Part shown: positions 34,901 through 45,366 of the stretch, piece by piece
Layout: each line of letters begins with the position of its first letter
How positions within the stretch are numbered: position 1 is the stretch's first letter
Assembly (NCBI GenBank): GCA_019925095.2
Contig: CM034410.1
Span: 12,426,436 to 12,490,435, forward strand
Origin: Dendrolimus kikuchii
Lineage: Eukaryota; Arthropoda; Insecta; Lepidoptera; Lasiocampidae
Reading direction: 5' to 3'
DNA: 64,000 bases
Made by a program: the position numbers and the translations under genes
The notes under the pieces: generated by a model
The model's database searches: none
What the model saw: the letters and a program-made list of their open reading frames with translations, nothing else
Told to the model about the DNA's origin: nothing

Positions 34901-37900
34901 TCAAAAGTCCTAAGCTTATTCCCGTTTCATAAAGATTAAACTGACCGAGTCGCATCGCATCGTATCGGATCGGAACGGATTTTACAACCTTTAAACGATA
35001 TTACATCGTGAGTTTTCCGCAATACGCGATTGCAGCCGAAAGTATGCTGTGATGCGCGATCGGCTCCGTTTGCCTGTAGACGTATTCGATCGGATATAGG
35101 TCCCGCCACGTAAAAAGAACGCTGAGCGGTAGTGAAGGGGATATGTCTGCACAGGTGTTCAGTCGTATCCTAAAGTACTAGGGTAGTGTTTTATGAGTAA
35201 TTGCTTTATTGTAGAATCTCTGTAGAATCGGCGGGGTGTCACCCCGTCTCGCCCCCTTCATACCACCAATTTGATCGATAAAACGCTCACTGCGCAGGTT
35301 CATAGCCAGCGTTCTTTTTACATGGCGCGAACTATACTAGAATGAATTAATTCGGATATTAATAATTAGAATACATCAACACGATAAGAATGAAAGTATT
35401 TGACTAGGAGCAGAAACGGATACGTTCTCATGCGACAGTACGGAACCGGTCGTACACGTCGACATCCTGACGGACGCGATCGGCTGTCGCCGCATCCATT
35501 CGTGTCGTTTCCGATCCGATGCGATGCGAACCGTTTGGTGAAAATCATCCTTAATTAGTTGTTGATAAGAACATTCACAAAGCACGCTAAGTCTAATTAA
35601 AATAAATCTACCTGTTTTCTAGTTCCACATTGGCAGTTGGTAGGTGGGGTTACTGGCTGTGCAGTTAACTGGCAGACAAACCTTCCACCAGTAGTGTTTC
35701 TTGCGGTTATTAAACCTGGATAAGGTATTAAATAGTATGAGATTAGGAATAATTGTCATTTTAATTTTCAACTTCAGCAAGTTTTAATGGTGATAATAAT
35801 ATTCATCTTTTAATCATGATGAGGAATGAACAGTAAGGTATCGATCAATTTAATTCGGATTTGCATAACTGGTGATTAGTGGTTGTTTTATGATTACTAT
35901 AAAACTTTCTATTTTTTTAGCCAAATAAATATACATTCCCCAGCTGTCAGTGTCATTAAACTTTTGGTTATATCTTTAACAAGATTTCAATTAAGATTCA
36001 GGACATGTTATGGTCTCTTTCGCGTAACCAATCCTTCACAATACTTTCTTTCGCATTTTCACCACTATACCTTTTAAAAACATAAATAATATCACTAATA
36101 TCAGGGGTTAATGACTTAGTTAATAATTTAGTCTTAAAGATGTCCCCAATGATAATCTCTTATCATTTCCATTAGTTATAATAGAAAGCGATAGTATAAC
36201 GTCTATTGATTGTAATGAAATATTTTGAACGTATCATACATGGGTAATGTTCTGAAATAGAAGAAATAAGTTTAAGCACCTATCTTGTTTCTGATGCAGT
36301 AGTTTGGTGGATATCTGCAAGTCTTGGAACTACTTTTGATAAGTTGAATTAAATATGCTTCTAAAGTATTGAGACACAAATCAATCTCGAATGGGTGCCA
36401 GTATGAAATAGGTTGTAGCAGCGAGAGGTAGAGGTTAAATGATACTTCAGATGGCAGAGAGCACTACTTACTGTCGAGTGCTGATGTGAACTAAAGTGAA
36501 CTAATTCATTTTGGAAACGGTAACCTTAAGTACAAATATTAACAATTCGTACAGCTAGTATGATATACTCGTATAGCATAATGTGTGAGTGGGATAGAAC
36601 AACTATTAATATGTTCGCTCCCGCGTTGCGCTAGCCAGTAGTTCGTTGTATGCAGCTCCCATAAGGTTATTTTTTATAGGAAGAGCACCAGGTTAACGAA
36701 ACGAGGAAGGAAAGCGTTTAGTCACTAAATAATATTACAATCTGCTATAAAAATACTCACCCACTGTTATCTGTTGTCCTGTGGAAACAGCTGTAATACT
36801 ACCTCTACCACAATAGACGTCAGCGCCGTTCAATTGAGGATCTCCACTTCTTGATATCAGAAGACGATCCAAGGAACATGATGACGACTGAAAATGATGA
36901 ATAAATAATACAACAAACATAAACAATAGATATTCTAAAATACCTTTTATACTAAATACTATCCGGTGGTACTATATTCAAACCAATTTTTGTATACCGA
37001 TTGGGACACCACGGGTTGTCATGTTTAAAAAGCGCAACAAGAAGATCTCATCATGCCAGCCTCAGCGACATCATCCGCCGAGCTCTTGTCAGCGTCGGTA
37101 TCGGCTATCCTAGAACCGAATGACCTAGTGCATGACGATGGCAAGAGACCGGACGGAATGTCACTCGTCTCTTGGAAGATGGGGCGGCCGCTAGTGTGGG
37201 ATGTGACCTGTGTTGAAACACTGGCACCGTCACATCTTCCATTGACCGAGTCAGGGGCTGGCAACGCCGCCGCTTCAGCGGAAGACGTTAAACGGCGCAA
37301 ATATGAACCCTTAGGAAAAGGTCACATATTTGTGCCGTTTGGGGTTGAACCATTAGGCTCGTGGGGTCCGTAGGCAAAGAGTTTCTTTAAAGACATATTG
37401 TAAGAAACTCTTTGAACTTACCCGTTATCAGAAGGCTGGCTTATATTTTGCACAACAAATAAGTATTGCCATACGGCGTGGCAATGCAACCAGCTTTCTG
37501 GGCACGCTCCCCGTAGGCAGTGATCTGCTACATAATGTATTATAGTTTCAATGTCTTTGTATTTTTGTATAAAGTATTTTGAGATATTAACACCTGAATA
37601 TTATTCAAAATTGTCTATAACGTATTTAATAAGATTTTTTAAATTAGAGTACAGCAACCAGGGTGACGGCCCACTTGATGAAAAGCTATCAATGTGCCTC
37701 GAAAGAAGGACTGAAAAATGGCCACTGCTGCCAAAAAAACAACTCAAGGTTCGTAGGTATACTATAGGCCAGGGATAGTAGCCATCCAGATGGGCTAATG
37801 CCCTATCATCCTGGTTTAAATTGATTTTCTCGTCTTGTGACAAGCCGCCTGGCCACAGGACTCAAGCTTGGATTCCTCGCACAAACAAATAAGATGATAC

Positions 37901-38922
37901 ACGTCACACGGACGAAGAAGTTTCACGAACCATAACTCTTATATCTTGCTTGCACTTTTATGCTGCTTAGTTGTTCCGTATTGGTAAAAGAAACAACTGT
38001 ACGCGAGAAAATGAATTCTCTACTTACTTCTGGTAGGTCAATATTAGGGCAGTTTATACGACAGTTGTATCCCGACGGACAGACTCCGGTCCATCGGCAT
38101 TGTATCCCAGCAGGATAATTGTTAGGATATTGCGGACTCGTAAATGTGTAAGTAACTCCTACTTGTACCTGAAAATAAAAAATAGAAAAAATATCTTTCA
38201 GTCTTCAGAATTTGACAGTTTAATAGAGAAGATTTGAAGCCGCTGATTTTGACACTACTTGCCAATAGTTTCAAAATAAAGGGATTTGAAGGAAGAATGC
38301 GCAAAATGAAATAGGTTAAGTCGTAAAGCGGGTTTTGCTCTTCAAAGTACGTATTCTGTACGCTACATGAATTTAAAGCTACAATGATAACATATAAATT
38401 TGCAGAAGCAGCAAGTTGAGTCATAGTGGTAAAGCCATTCCAGTATGACTTTACCACTATGACTAAACTTCAATCAATCAATGTCTTGATCACAGCTCTT
38501 AAGTCCGGCGCGAACGGTGTGATATCACGCTCTCACAGAACATCGGCGTGAAACGGTTAACATTGAGCTAATCATGTTTCGTACGATAAATGAGTGTCTA
38601 GATGGACCCCTTTGTCTTCCTCATATCCTAACCTAAAAACTGGCAACACCTTAACATTGTCCCTGGTGTTGCAAACGTTCATAGGATACGACGATAACCA
38701 CTTTCCGCCAAGTGGGCCGTCGGGCACATTGTATGTCTGTTCGTTTCAGGTAATAAAAAATACGGCAACACAACACAGCAAAAAAATATATAGAGAACAG
38801 ATAATACTTCGAAAACACGTTTTATATTCTATACTCACGTTTTGTAAAAAATCACAATTAGCATCCTGAGCCGGGGCAGTTTTAATTAATAATAAAAGAG
38901 TAATAAAGCTTTCCAAATACAT
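28976..38922 (-). CDS. Secreted CUB-domain trypsin-like serine protease (copy B)
   Basis: Nine exons: 38839-38922, 38028-38168, 36761-36887, 35612-35715, 33685-33886, 32589-32652, 31350-31483, 30803-30954, 28976-29152 (stop included). 1185 coding bases give 394 residues; phases and junctions equal those of copy A. Signal peptide [22 protein letters not shown] domain to about residue 141 ([20 protein letters not shown] is typical), CQCG linker, then a protease domain cleaved at R154/I155. The triad is complete: His197 in TAAHC, Asp247 in DIGL, Ser339 in DSGGP. An Asp six residues before the Ser (GKDACQ) predicts cleavage after Lys/Arg. The residue before DSGGP is Asp where most trypsins have Gly. 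The CUB-protease layout resembles insect venom or haemolymph proteases; the substrate is unknown. Copy B lies upstream of copy A in transcription order. Confidence 0.9.
29325..29541 (-). mobile_element. RTE-like LINE 3' fragment with 10-bp target duplication
   Basis: Antisense [20 protein letters not shown], '[14 protein letters not shown]' and 'YPAREMA' precede the (TATG)n tail. TTCACTTTTA flanks it at 29315-29324 and 29542-29551. It lies in the last intron of copy B. Confidence 0.87.
29630..29732 (-). pseudogene. LINE reverse transcriptase C-terminal scrap
   Basis: It reads '[20 protein letters not shown]' then '[11 protein letters not shown]' in antisense, the last residues of a Jockey/CR1-like reverse transcriptase (compare 62640-62780). 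Confidence 0.6.
29741..30016 (-). mobile_element. tRNA-derived SINE, antisense
   Basis: It shares the body of the SINE at 4354-4650. The complement of 'ggattcgaacccgcgccctt' is the B box and 'gagctagccattatgctacc' the A box. It lies in the last intron of copy B. Confidence 0.8.
30675..30779 (+). mobile_element. RTE-like LINE 3' scrap next to a splice donor
   Basis: 'gtcaaagaggcaagtgaggt' to 'ggcgtgaagttatgtatgta' is the end of the RTE family. GAAAAAACCTA recurs on both sides as a target duplication. The insertion ends about 23 bp from the exon 8 donor of copy B. Confidence 0.75.
30965..31250 (+). repeat. 315-bp SINE-like repeat
   Basis: It runs from 'tccgtgcaggaaccgagaaa' to 'ctgaactcatgcagtaaaaa', starting about 10 bp outside the exon 8 acceptor of copy B. 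The frames crossing the exon edge here are not extensions of the gene. Confidence 0.75.
32160..32290. repeat. Dispersed repeat, inverted copy at 38485-38590
   Basis: 'gctaatcgtttcacgccgat' and 'attctgtgagagcgtg' reappear in inverse orientation at 38485-38590. Class unknown. Confidence 0.5.
32876..33604. mobile_element. MITE in the exon 6 to exon 5 intron of copy B
   Basis: The left GGCCCAGCCACGACTTTG is mirrored by the right end GTCGTGGCCAGACC. TTT flanks both sides. At 729 bp it is non-coding, with an AT-rich centre. The related 10029-10370 element occupies the same intron position in copy A. Confidence 0.65.
34370..34910. repeat. Decayed relative of the 14160-14990 repeat
   Basis: 'aatgacgacacctcggctag' and later 'ggtaatttggctggcccata' weakly echo 14160-14700. 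No intact frame. Confidence 0.35.
34940..35545. mobile_element. MITE with a second inverted-repeat element nested inside
   Basis: Outer arms: 'gtcgcatcgcatcgtatcgg' on the left against the complement of 'cgatccgatgcgatgcgaac' on the right. Inner arms: 'cgccacgtaaaaagaacgct' (about 35105) against 'agcgttctttttacatggcg' (about 35307). The whole sits in the exon 5 to exon 4 intron of copy B. Confidence 0.65.
36990..37525 (+). pseudogene. Transposon-type open frame with RPDG...WDVT motif
   Basis: An open frame of 106 codons (37053-37373) reads '[20 protein letters not shown]', '[19 protein letters not shown]' and '[14 protein letters not shown]'. After a frameshift it continues with '[20 protein letters not shown]' near 37440-37510. 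I recall this RPDG/WDVT protein as widespread and multi-copy in invertebrate genomes but uncharacterised. The spaced D and D/E residues could fit a restriction-like nuclease fold, which is inference. It lies in the exon 3 to exon 2 intron of copy B. Confidence 0.55.
37655..37865 (-). repeat. 315-bp SINE-like repeat, diverged antisense copy
   Basis: 'gacggcccacttgatgaaaa' and 'ggatagtagccatccagatg' are the antisense of family marks. Confidence 0.6.
38636..38770 (+). repeat. LINE 3' end, counterpart of 17535-17665
   Basis: 'aactggcaacaccttaacat' to 'gtttcaggtaataaaaaat' has the same orientation and position in the intron after exon 1 as the copy A fragment. Confidence 0.55.
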
Positions 38923-38957
38923 TATCTGAAAGAAAAAGAAAATGTCCACGATAGTAC

Positions 38958-39022
38958 AGTAACGTCTCCACTCGGCCAATACGAGAATGTTGAGACAGAT
39001 GTCTGATGTTGACTGAGACATG
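38958..39022 (-). promoter_or_regulatory. Conserved block just upstream of exon 1 (copy B)
   Basis: Shares about 30 nearly identical bases (gagaatgttgagacagatgt then ctgatgttgac) with 18214-18246. It starts some 60 bp from the start codon. 5' UTR or proximal promoter. Confidence 0.5.
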
Positions 39023-40061
39023 AGACAGGGTACCGCGACACATGACTCATGGGCTGTTACACCGCCAAGAAACCAATACTACGATCTTCTAGATATTAAA
39101 TAAAAATAATAGTCCAAACACGTCACACAGCTGGGCTCGAGCGTTTAATTGTTAGGGGTACGCGCAGTGTCAGTAGACCTGCCACGCTTGTCGAAAGCGG
39201 CATGGCGGGTATGACATATCAGTTATCTCGAAAAATGGCCGATTTCTCGAAAACTATGAAACTTTTACTTAATATCATTTTTCATTTTCTGATCGGTCGT
39301 TGTGACCCAACCTACAGATAAAGGATTATCCATTAATTACGCCACACATGTCTTACACAGTTCAGAAGACATGAACATAAAGGCCCAAGTTCTGTGCGAA
39401 TGAAATGGCGAGCGCAGTCAAATCAGCATATTTTGTGTAACAAAATGAACAAAAATGTGACCGAATTACCCGCATTACACAGATATGAATGAATAATGAA
39501 GGCCGCAGTAAAATACATTATTTGACGAATTTAAAATATGTTAATTAAATAACACGTCGAAAACAACACGTTGAATGCTAATACTCTCTAACCCGTTTCG
39601 GTTATAGCGACCGTAATGTACTGTGATAATTAGGGTCCAATTTTTGTTCTAAGTATCCTAGTATAGCCAGGAATGTTCGATCACATTTCACACAGAACAA
39701 AACGCAATTACAATAAGTAAATAGTGTTAGCAGGCTGTCAAGCTCTTTTATTTGCTAAAGTTCTGGATATTTTGTTTTATTAGGCATCTCCACTTCAACC
39801 TATTGGTGGCTGATGATTTTGACTTCTGTGGATAAGTATACATATAGGTATATTGACTTTTTATCTGCAGACAAATACGACGACTATATATCCAAACGAG
39901 TAAGTTACGCTTGTTAAAGGATAAGTAATATTTAGCGGACCACTCTGGGGATGATCGCCGAACATACTCGTAAAAACGGAAAGTTTACCAATTTACCATA
40001 TCAGGAATCAAACCAGGAACCTCTGCGATGCAGTAAGGTATATAGTCTATCAACTTAGACC

Positions 40062-40224
40062 TAGCAGAAGGTGATGTCAGGAGCCTTAGAACAGACGAGC
40101 TTGCATGACAAGAGTTATGAATGTCAAAGAGGCAAGTGAGGTGTGTAAGAATAAGCCTAAATGGCACTCTGTTGTTCGTTCCTACCCCACAAGGGAACTG
40201 GCGTGAAGTTATGTATGTATGTAT
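40062..40224 (+). mobile_element. RTE-like LINE 3' fragment with 10-bp target duplication
   Basis: It begins inside the family at 'tagcagaaggtgatgtcagg' and ends in (TATG)n. AACTTAGACC flanks it at 40052-40061 and 40225-40234. At 163 bp it is one of the shortest copies. Confidence 0.87.
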
Positions 40225-40444
40225 AACTTAGACCTTGGTTGTATGGTCTAAGGCTATCAAAGTTTTGACTCAGTCAAACACAGAGGGCAGCGTGACTGTA
40301 TACTTATACATGCTACATGTTGCGTACTAGGGCAACATGACTGCGGTCGTCATTCCAATTTAATGATCGCTCATTGGGCACACGTACTAGGCATCTAAGA
40401 ATTTCCGACTGCGTGCAGCTACCAGAGCATTAAAATAAACTACA

Positions 40445-40745
40445 GTTTTATCCGTGCAGGAATGGAGATAGAATACAATTTCCTGCGGCTGGGCGTCCTA
40501 TCGTAAGAACCGACAAAACAACCCATAGCCAGGTGGTAGGGTATTTACCCGTCTGGATGGCTGCCGCCCTTGGTTTAGTTTGCTGCCATACCAAGCTTGC
40601 CACATTAGTGGACAGGTTCCAGTCGTCCTTAAAAGAGCAGCAGCGCAATTGTAACGCTCTTGACATTCATAACTCTTGTCATGCACGCTCGTCTGTTCTT
40701 AAGGCTCCTGACATCACCTGTTTGCTGAACTCATGCAATAAAAAG
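40445..40745 (+). repeat. SINE-like repeat with an RTE segment in place of its own
   Basis: It starts as a normal 315-bp repeat (ccgtgcaggaatggagatag) and ends normally (gctgaactcatgcaataaaa). Between about 40660 and 40719 it carries the antisense of the RTE family (cattcataactcttgtcatg; tcttaaggctcctgacatca). Confidence 0.7.
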
Positions 40746-41069
40746 AATGAAAAACTGGTTGCCAAGATTACTTGCTCAAAATTATAGCAGCAACAATCAA
40801 TGGCTTATTCTGAGACATCTGGGACATCGTTCAATTTAAAATTTGTTTTTTTTTTAATACTTAAGTGCATTTTATGTTCAATATATTTTTGTATAATTAT
40901 GTATAGACTTTGTTGTTGTAGTTCTAAGTAAATATTTATATATACTTTCTTTCTGGATTTTCATTGAATTTTTTGGACGGATCAGACGGTAAATCCAACA
41001 ATGAAAAGTATTCAAGTCAGAAAGTAAGTCATCAGCCTGCTTATGGCCGGTTCCTTTATTTGCCTTATA

Positions 41070-41364
41070 ATAATAATATCAGCCCAAAGATGTCCCACTG
41101 CTGGGCCTCCTATTATAGGGAAAGCGGACAGTATACCCCGCCACGCTTGTCCAAGGTGGCTTGGCAGGTTTGACAGACACATCGGTTATCTTGATGTGCA
41201 GGTTGCATCACGATGTTTTCCTTACCGTACCTTTACGTGGTAATTGTAACAATATGCACATTAGGTCAGAAAACAGCCCAAGTGGTGCATGCGTTCCGGC
41301 AAGGATCGAACCCGCGCCCTTTGAGTCTGGGATGCGTGCGCTAGCCATAACGCTACCACGACTT
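41070..41364 (-). mobile_element. tRNA-derived SINE, antisense
   Basis: It matches 4354-4650 in reverse: 'gtcccactgctgggcctcct', 'ggttgcatcacgatgttttc', then the B-box complement 'ggatcgaacccgcgcccttt' and 'gctagccataacgctaccac'. Confidence 0.8.
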
Positions 41365-41544
41365 ACATTTGCCTTACTATCGGTTAAAATTTGACATAAG
41401 TTCCATACAGGTAATATTAAAATTCAACAAGTGAATGCATAATAAGTAAGATATAGGACCCGGGTGGTTAGTCCACTGCCTACCTTAAACCATAGAATTA
41501 TTATACTTAGTATCATCGTAGCCTGGTTATCTCACTATTTTAAA

Positions 41545-41820
41545 CTTTACTTACCACCAGTTACAAACGCGATATTATTCAACCACAAGTATCATAATAA
41601 TTTTTATATCTATTGCAGTTAATTTGTAAACAACTATTTAATAAACAGTTTAATACATAGTCAGGTGCACTAATTGTTACAAAAACAATACAACGTCGTG
41701 TGGACTGATTTAAAACGGTTGATGAGTTAAATGCTTCATTAACGACTGATAAGAGAGTAGTGTCATAAAGTAGCGCTAATCGCATTAATATAGAGGCTTC
41801 TATAGATAAGGGAAATTAAA
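41545..41820 (-). promoter_or_regulatory. Duplicated upstream block of copy B
   Basis: Counterpart of 19545-19830, with the same TATATTAA, CGATTAGCGC, TCAGTCG and ATGAAGCATTTAACT on the gene strand and the same 'ttgttacaaaaacaatacaa' on the plus strand. A 68-codon antisense frame here is not conserved in the other copy, so coding is unlikely. Confidence 0.5.
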
Positions 41821-42002
41821 GGTTTTTCAATTGGATATGCTTTGATATATTATTTGGAGTGTAGTTTTCCTTGTGACGGCATTACTATTCCGGCGTTAAT
41901 TTATGTATTTAGGGTTTTGACATATTGGCGATTTTTTAAAACTAGTGCTAGATAATTGATTTTTGGCTATAAAATCACTGATTAAATTCTTAACATGTAG
42001 GA

Positions 42003-42147
42003 CTAATGGCCAGCTCCTATATCTTACCAACCTTTCATTTGCTTTACTATCGATTAAAATTTTACGTAGGTTCCATACAAGTACTGTCAAAATTCAACTA
42101 GTGGTAATGCAAATGAATGCTTGGTAAGATGTAGGAACGGGTCATGA
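42003..42147. mobile_element. Short MITE with ATGGCCAGCTCC ends
   Basis: The left AATGGCCAGCTCCTATATC is mirrored by the right end GATGTAGGAACGGGTCAT. Related fragments occur at 12364-12480 and 41380-41455. It overlaps the left end of the larger foldback element. Confidence 0.6.
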
Positions 42148-43330
42148 ATAAAAAGTAAGATGTAGGAACCAGCCATAAATGAACATAGTTGTGGATAATA
42201 ATGCGCTCAAGAGATTCACCCATAAACAGAACCCTTATGCAAACGCCATGTACGACTGCCTATCTTAGTATGGCACTGATATTTATTTTGGAAATTACTG
42301 CATATAAAAAGGTGGCCTGTTGGCAAAGACCCAGGCTGTAGGTATATAGCGTAACACTGTATGCGACGCCATACACTCGGATGAAAATACTACCTTATTG
42401 CCTGCGTCCGAGTAGTGGAGAGTGCATAAAGCACAATCCACCACGCGACAAAAACCTCACTACTACGCCTTTATCCACATTATAACTAAAGCGGTGGTGT
42501 GTGATAACACCATACGATGCGTACGGTGTAACTCTGTATGCGGCAGGGCGGATGCTTAATATAAAAATGCACTAGAGTGGTCTCTGCGACACCTGAAGCG
42601 GCGCACATACTCTTTATACATACACTGTACTCTGCGGCCACTATTATTCGTAACCATTCCAGTGTAAATATGTCGCGTTTTTTATGTCAATTAATCAATC
42701 AAACAAATCTGTCCATTCATACAAAGGACGCGGGAAAATCTTACGCGCGTTTAGACATTTCCAGAGCGACCATCGATAAAACGTCAATCCGCCGTCAGAA
42801 GCGGCGTCCAGCTTCGATTGATGCTAGACGCCATTTTCAGCATCTGTGATCGCACCTATCTACACGTTGGATCTAGCCGATATCACTGACGGCTTCATGT
42901 AGTAGATATTGTGACGTATACGCGTAGCGGAATTTCTCCCCCTTTATATAACGGAGCGCCTGCATATTAGAGTGGCCATGCGCGAAGATGGAGTCGTGTA
43001 TGCGAAGGAAGAGGAGTCGTCGTGAAAGCGTTGTAGCAGTCACGCGTTAGACTGAAGCGACGACAACGTAAAGCTGTGCATGTGCGTCGCGTACAGTGTT
43101 ACGCTATATACAGCCTGCGTCGTTGCCAACAGGCCACCTCTTTATATGTAGTAATTTCCAAGATTAATATCAGTGACATTCAAAGATAGACATACGCACA
43201 TGACGTTTGCATAAGGGTTCCGTTTATGAGTGAATCTCCTGAGTATTATTTATTACTCTCTGCAACCATGTTAATAAATGGCTGGTTCCTACATCTTACT
43301 TTTCATTCATGACCCGTTCCTACATCGTAC
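42121..43330. mobile_element. Foldback element with about 250-bp inverted arms
   Basis: The left arm from 'ggtaagatgtaggaacgggt' through 'cccttatgcaaacgccatgt' and 'ggtggcctgttggcaaagac' to 'tatatagcgtaacactgta' is repeated inverted at the right (43075-43330). The unique centre (42400-43060) has a 90-codon open frame at 42577-42849 with a basic C-terminus and no recognisable domain. No transposase. Mobilisation in trans is inferred. Confidence 0.75.
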
Positions 43331-43550
43331 CGGAAAAGGAACAAGCCTATGAGCTGATCTGTATTATCTATAAATTCGTGACTGTCGTCGAGTGTAGTTA
43401 CTTCGAGAACGCATGGGACTAAGTGTTGAGTACGAGTTATACTCGCATTGGCTTAAATAAAGGCACATTGTCTTAGATCGGTGTTTTTGTTCCAATATCT
43501 ACAGCATGTAAACAATATAAAGCTATTTTTGGTTTGTATTTGCCGAATCT

Positions 43551-43860
43551 GTGCCGACTGGTGTGGAAACTCCCTTAGACTGTTACTCCGTTATGTCATT
43601 GTTACCTTACCTGTACGCCAGCGGCCTCAGTGATAAAATAATGAGGGGCATGTTATCTTCAAATGTTGGCATTAACCCCGAATCTTTTTTAAAAACCTAT
43701 TTTTGTCAGGGCCTCAAAAGATTCGACCTCCTGTCTACAATAGATATCCCTGCCATTCTGACGATGTTAAATTGTGGAGCAGACAACCAAATCAATTCAC
43801 ATACTTTTTATAAACTTATGTAAAGTCGCAGCCCGATAGATTTTTTACGAGCGTAGTTTT
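43551..43860 (+). pseudogene. Protein-coding repeat family Y
   Basis: The frame reads LDCYSVMSLLPYLYASGLSD, KIMRGMLS and INPESF, then a stop. It is homologous to 23627-23815. The end 'ttttataaacttatgtaaag' to 'ttttttacgagcgta' reappears at 21130-21190, so the family has a recurrent 3' end. Protein not recognised. Confidence 0.5.
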
Positions 43861-43871
43861 ACACGTTTTTT

Positions 43872-44182
43872 TATCCGTGCAGGAACGGAGAAAGAATACG
43901 GTTCCCTGCGGCCGGGCGGCCTGTCCTAAGAGGCGACTTTACAACCCACAGCCAGGTAGTATGGCATTTGCCCGACTGGATGGCTACCACCCCTGGTCTA
44001 AAATATGTCGCCATAACAACCTTGAGTTGTGTTCCGGCATTAGTGACCAGGTTCCAGCCTCCCTTAAGAGAGCGGCAGCGCATTTGTAGCAACTTTGGTG
44101 TTGCAAATGTCCATTGGCGATGGTAACCGCTTCCCATCAAGTGGGCCCTCTGCCTGTCGGCTGATCTCCTGCAATAAAAAAA
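43872..44182 (+). repeat. 315-bp SINE-like repeat, best full-length copy
   Basis: From 'tatccgtgcaggaacggaga' through 'ggccgggcggcctgtcctaa', 'ggctaccacccctggtctaa' and 'ggttccagcctcccttaaga' to 'tgatctcctgcaataaaaaa'. The last part from 'gttgcaaatgtccattggcg' is shared with the LINE end at 8440-8825. No clear pol III A/B box pair was found, so the promoter type is open. Confidence 0.75.
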
Positions 44183-44429
44183 CACAATGTATAATTCCGA
44201 TCAGCAGTTTTAGTTTGCAGAGAAAAGTACAGACTGGTTTCCTACAAGTAAATTATCAATATCAACTTCATTCGAAAGCGGAAAGGGTTGTGTTGCTTGC
44301 TATGCATGCTTAGTTCTGGTCCGCTTACACGATTCGTGCACTGTGGTACTCTACTAAGATTGGTTTAATGCGCAGGTACATCGGGAGGTATTATTAATTG
44401 TGTAAAACTACAACCTTTGTTAATTGAAT

Positions 44430-44560
44430 AATTATGATACATATCTCACGCGAACAAAGGACTGGTTTATATTTAGGGAAACATGTACGCATTGCCATTC
44501 AACGTGGCAACGAGGCAAGCCTTTTGGAAATCTCTACTAATAGCGGACTAGGAATAACTT
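44430..44560 (+). pseudogene. C-terminal scrap of the RPDG/WDVT protein
   Basis: It reads 'LYLGKHVRIAIQRGNEASLL', matching the end of the frame at 36990-37525 ([12 protein letters not shown]). Confidence 0.5.
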
Positions 44561-44593
44561 TCCTATTTCAATATTATTTTTATTCATATATAT

Positions 44594-45024
44594 TGTTACG
44601 ACCGACAAAGACGAATTCACACCTGCATTTTATTACCTTTCTTAATTTGGACTTCTTTTGTTTACTTTGTGATTAGAAAACAGCCCATTGTGTATTGTAA
44701 CCTTTTATGGCAGTCATTAGCCAGGGGTATCGAACTGATTCTAAGAAATTCGGTCGGGCAGACATATTGTATCTGTGCAGTATAAAGCAATGGCCCAATG
44801 GAGAGATTGGCAGTCGAGCGAGAACCACGAACGAAACGAGACGTGTGTGCATAGCAGGAATATCTATTAGTGACGGACTTTGCGCGTGTTATTGAATCGC
44901 GCATTATGTTTGGACTGGTTGTGTTCAGTTATATTTGTACCTGTGTTATACGTGTTTGTATAGCTCAAATAAACTCTATAATAACTCCAACGGCATTATA
45001 ATTCGAGTCCTGCAACTCGTAACA
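44594..45024 (+). mobile_element. Solo LTR with 4-bp target duplication
   Basis: It begins TGTTACGACCGAC and ends CTCGTAACA, with short inverted termini TGTTACGA/TCGTAACA. ATAT lies on both sides (44590-44593 and 45025-45028). AATAAA lies about 60 bp before the end. The size (431 bp) and duplication fit a Ty3/gypsy-like LTR. No internal region is attached, so it arose by LTR-LTR recombination. The stretch 63713-64000 resembles its first part. Confidence 0.78.
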
Positions 45025-45366
45025 ATATTTTAGTTTTATTAAGATTGAATTTACTAGTTTTCCCAACGGCTACGCCGCGGGTCAAACGCTAGTAGCTCTA
45101 TTTTATTTACATAAAAACTTAATTAGGTTTTAATATATCGCGAGGGAAGCCGCGAGCAAAAGCTGGTTTACATATAACTTTTCTTTGAAAAAATAAATTG
45201 ATATAGTCTAAACAAAACCTGTTTTAAATGGGTAAAAAATAAAACAACGTAAGTTTTCATACTTATATATAATAATAACAATATTTACATAAAACATTTT
45301 GATAAAAACTAAATGAACACATTATATGTAAGTAAGTATATTTAAAACTACGACAACATACAGTAA

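Noticed and set aside
41579..41785. 68-codon frame in the upstream block of copy B
   Set aside because: The aligned block of copy A has stops in this frame, so coding is not conserved.
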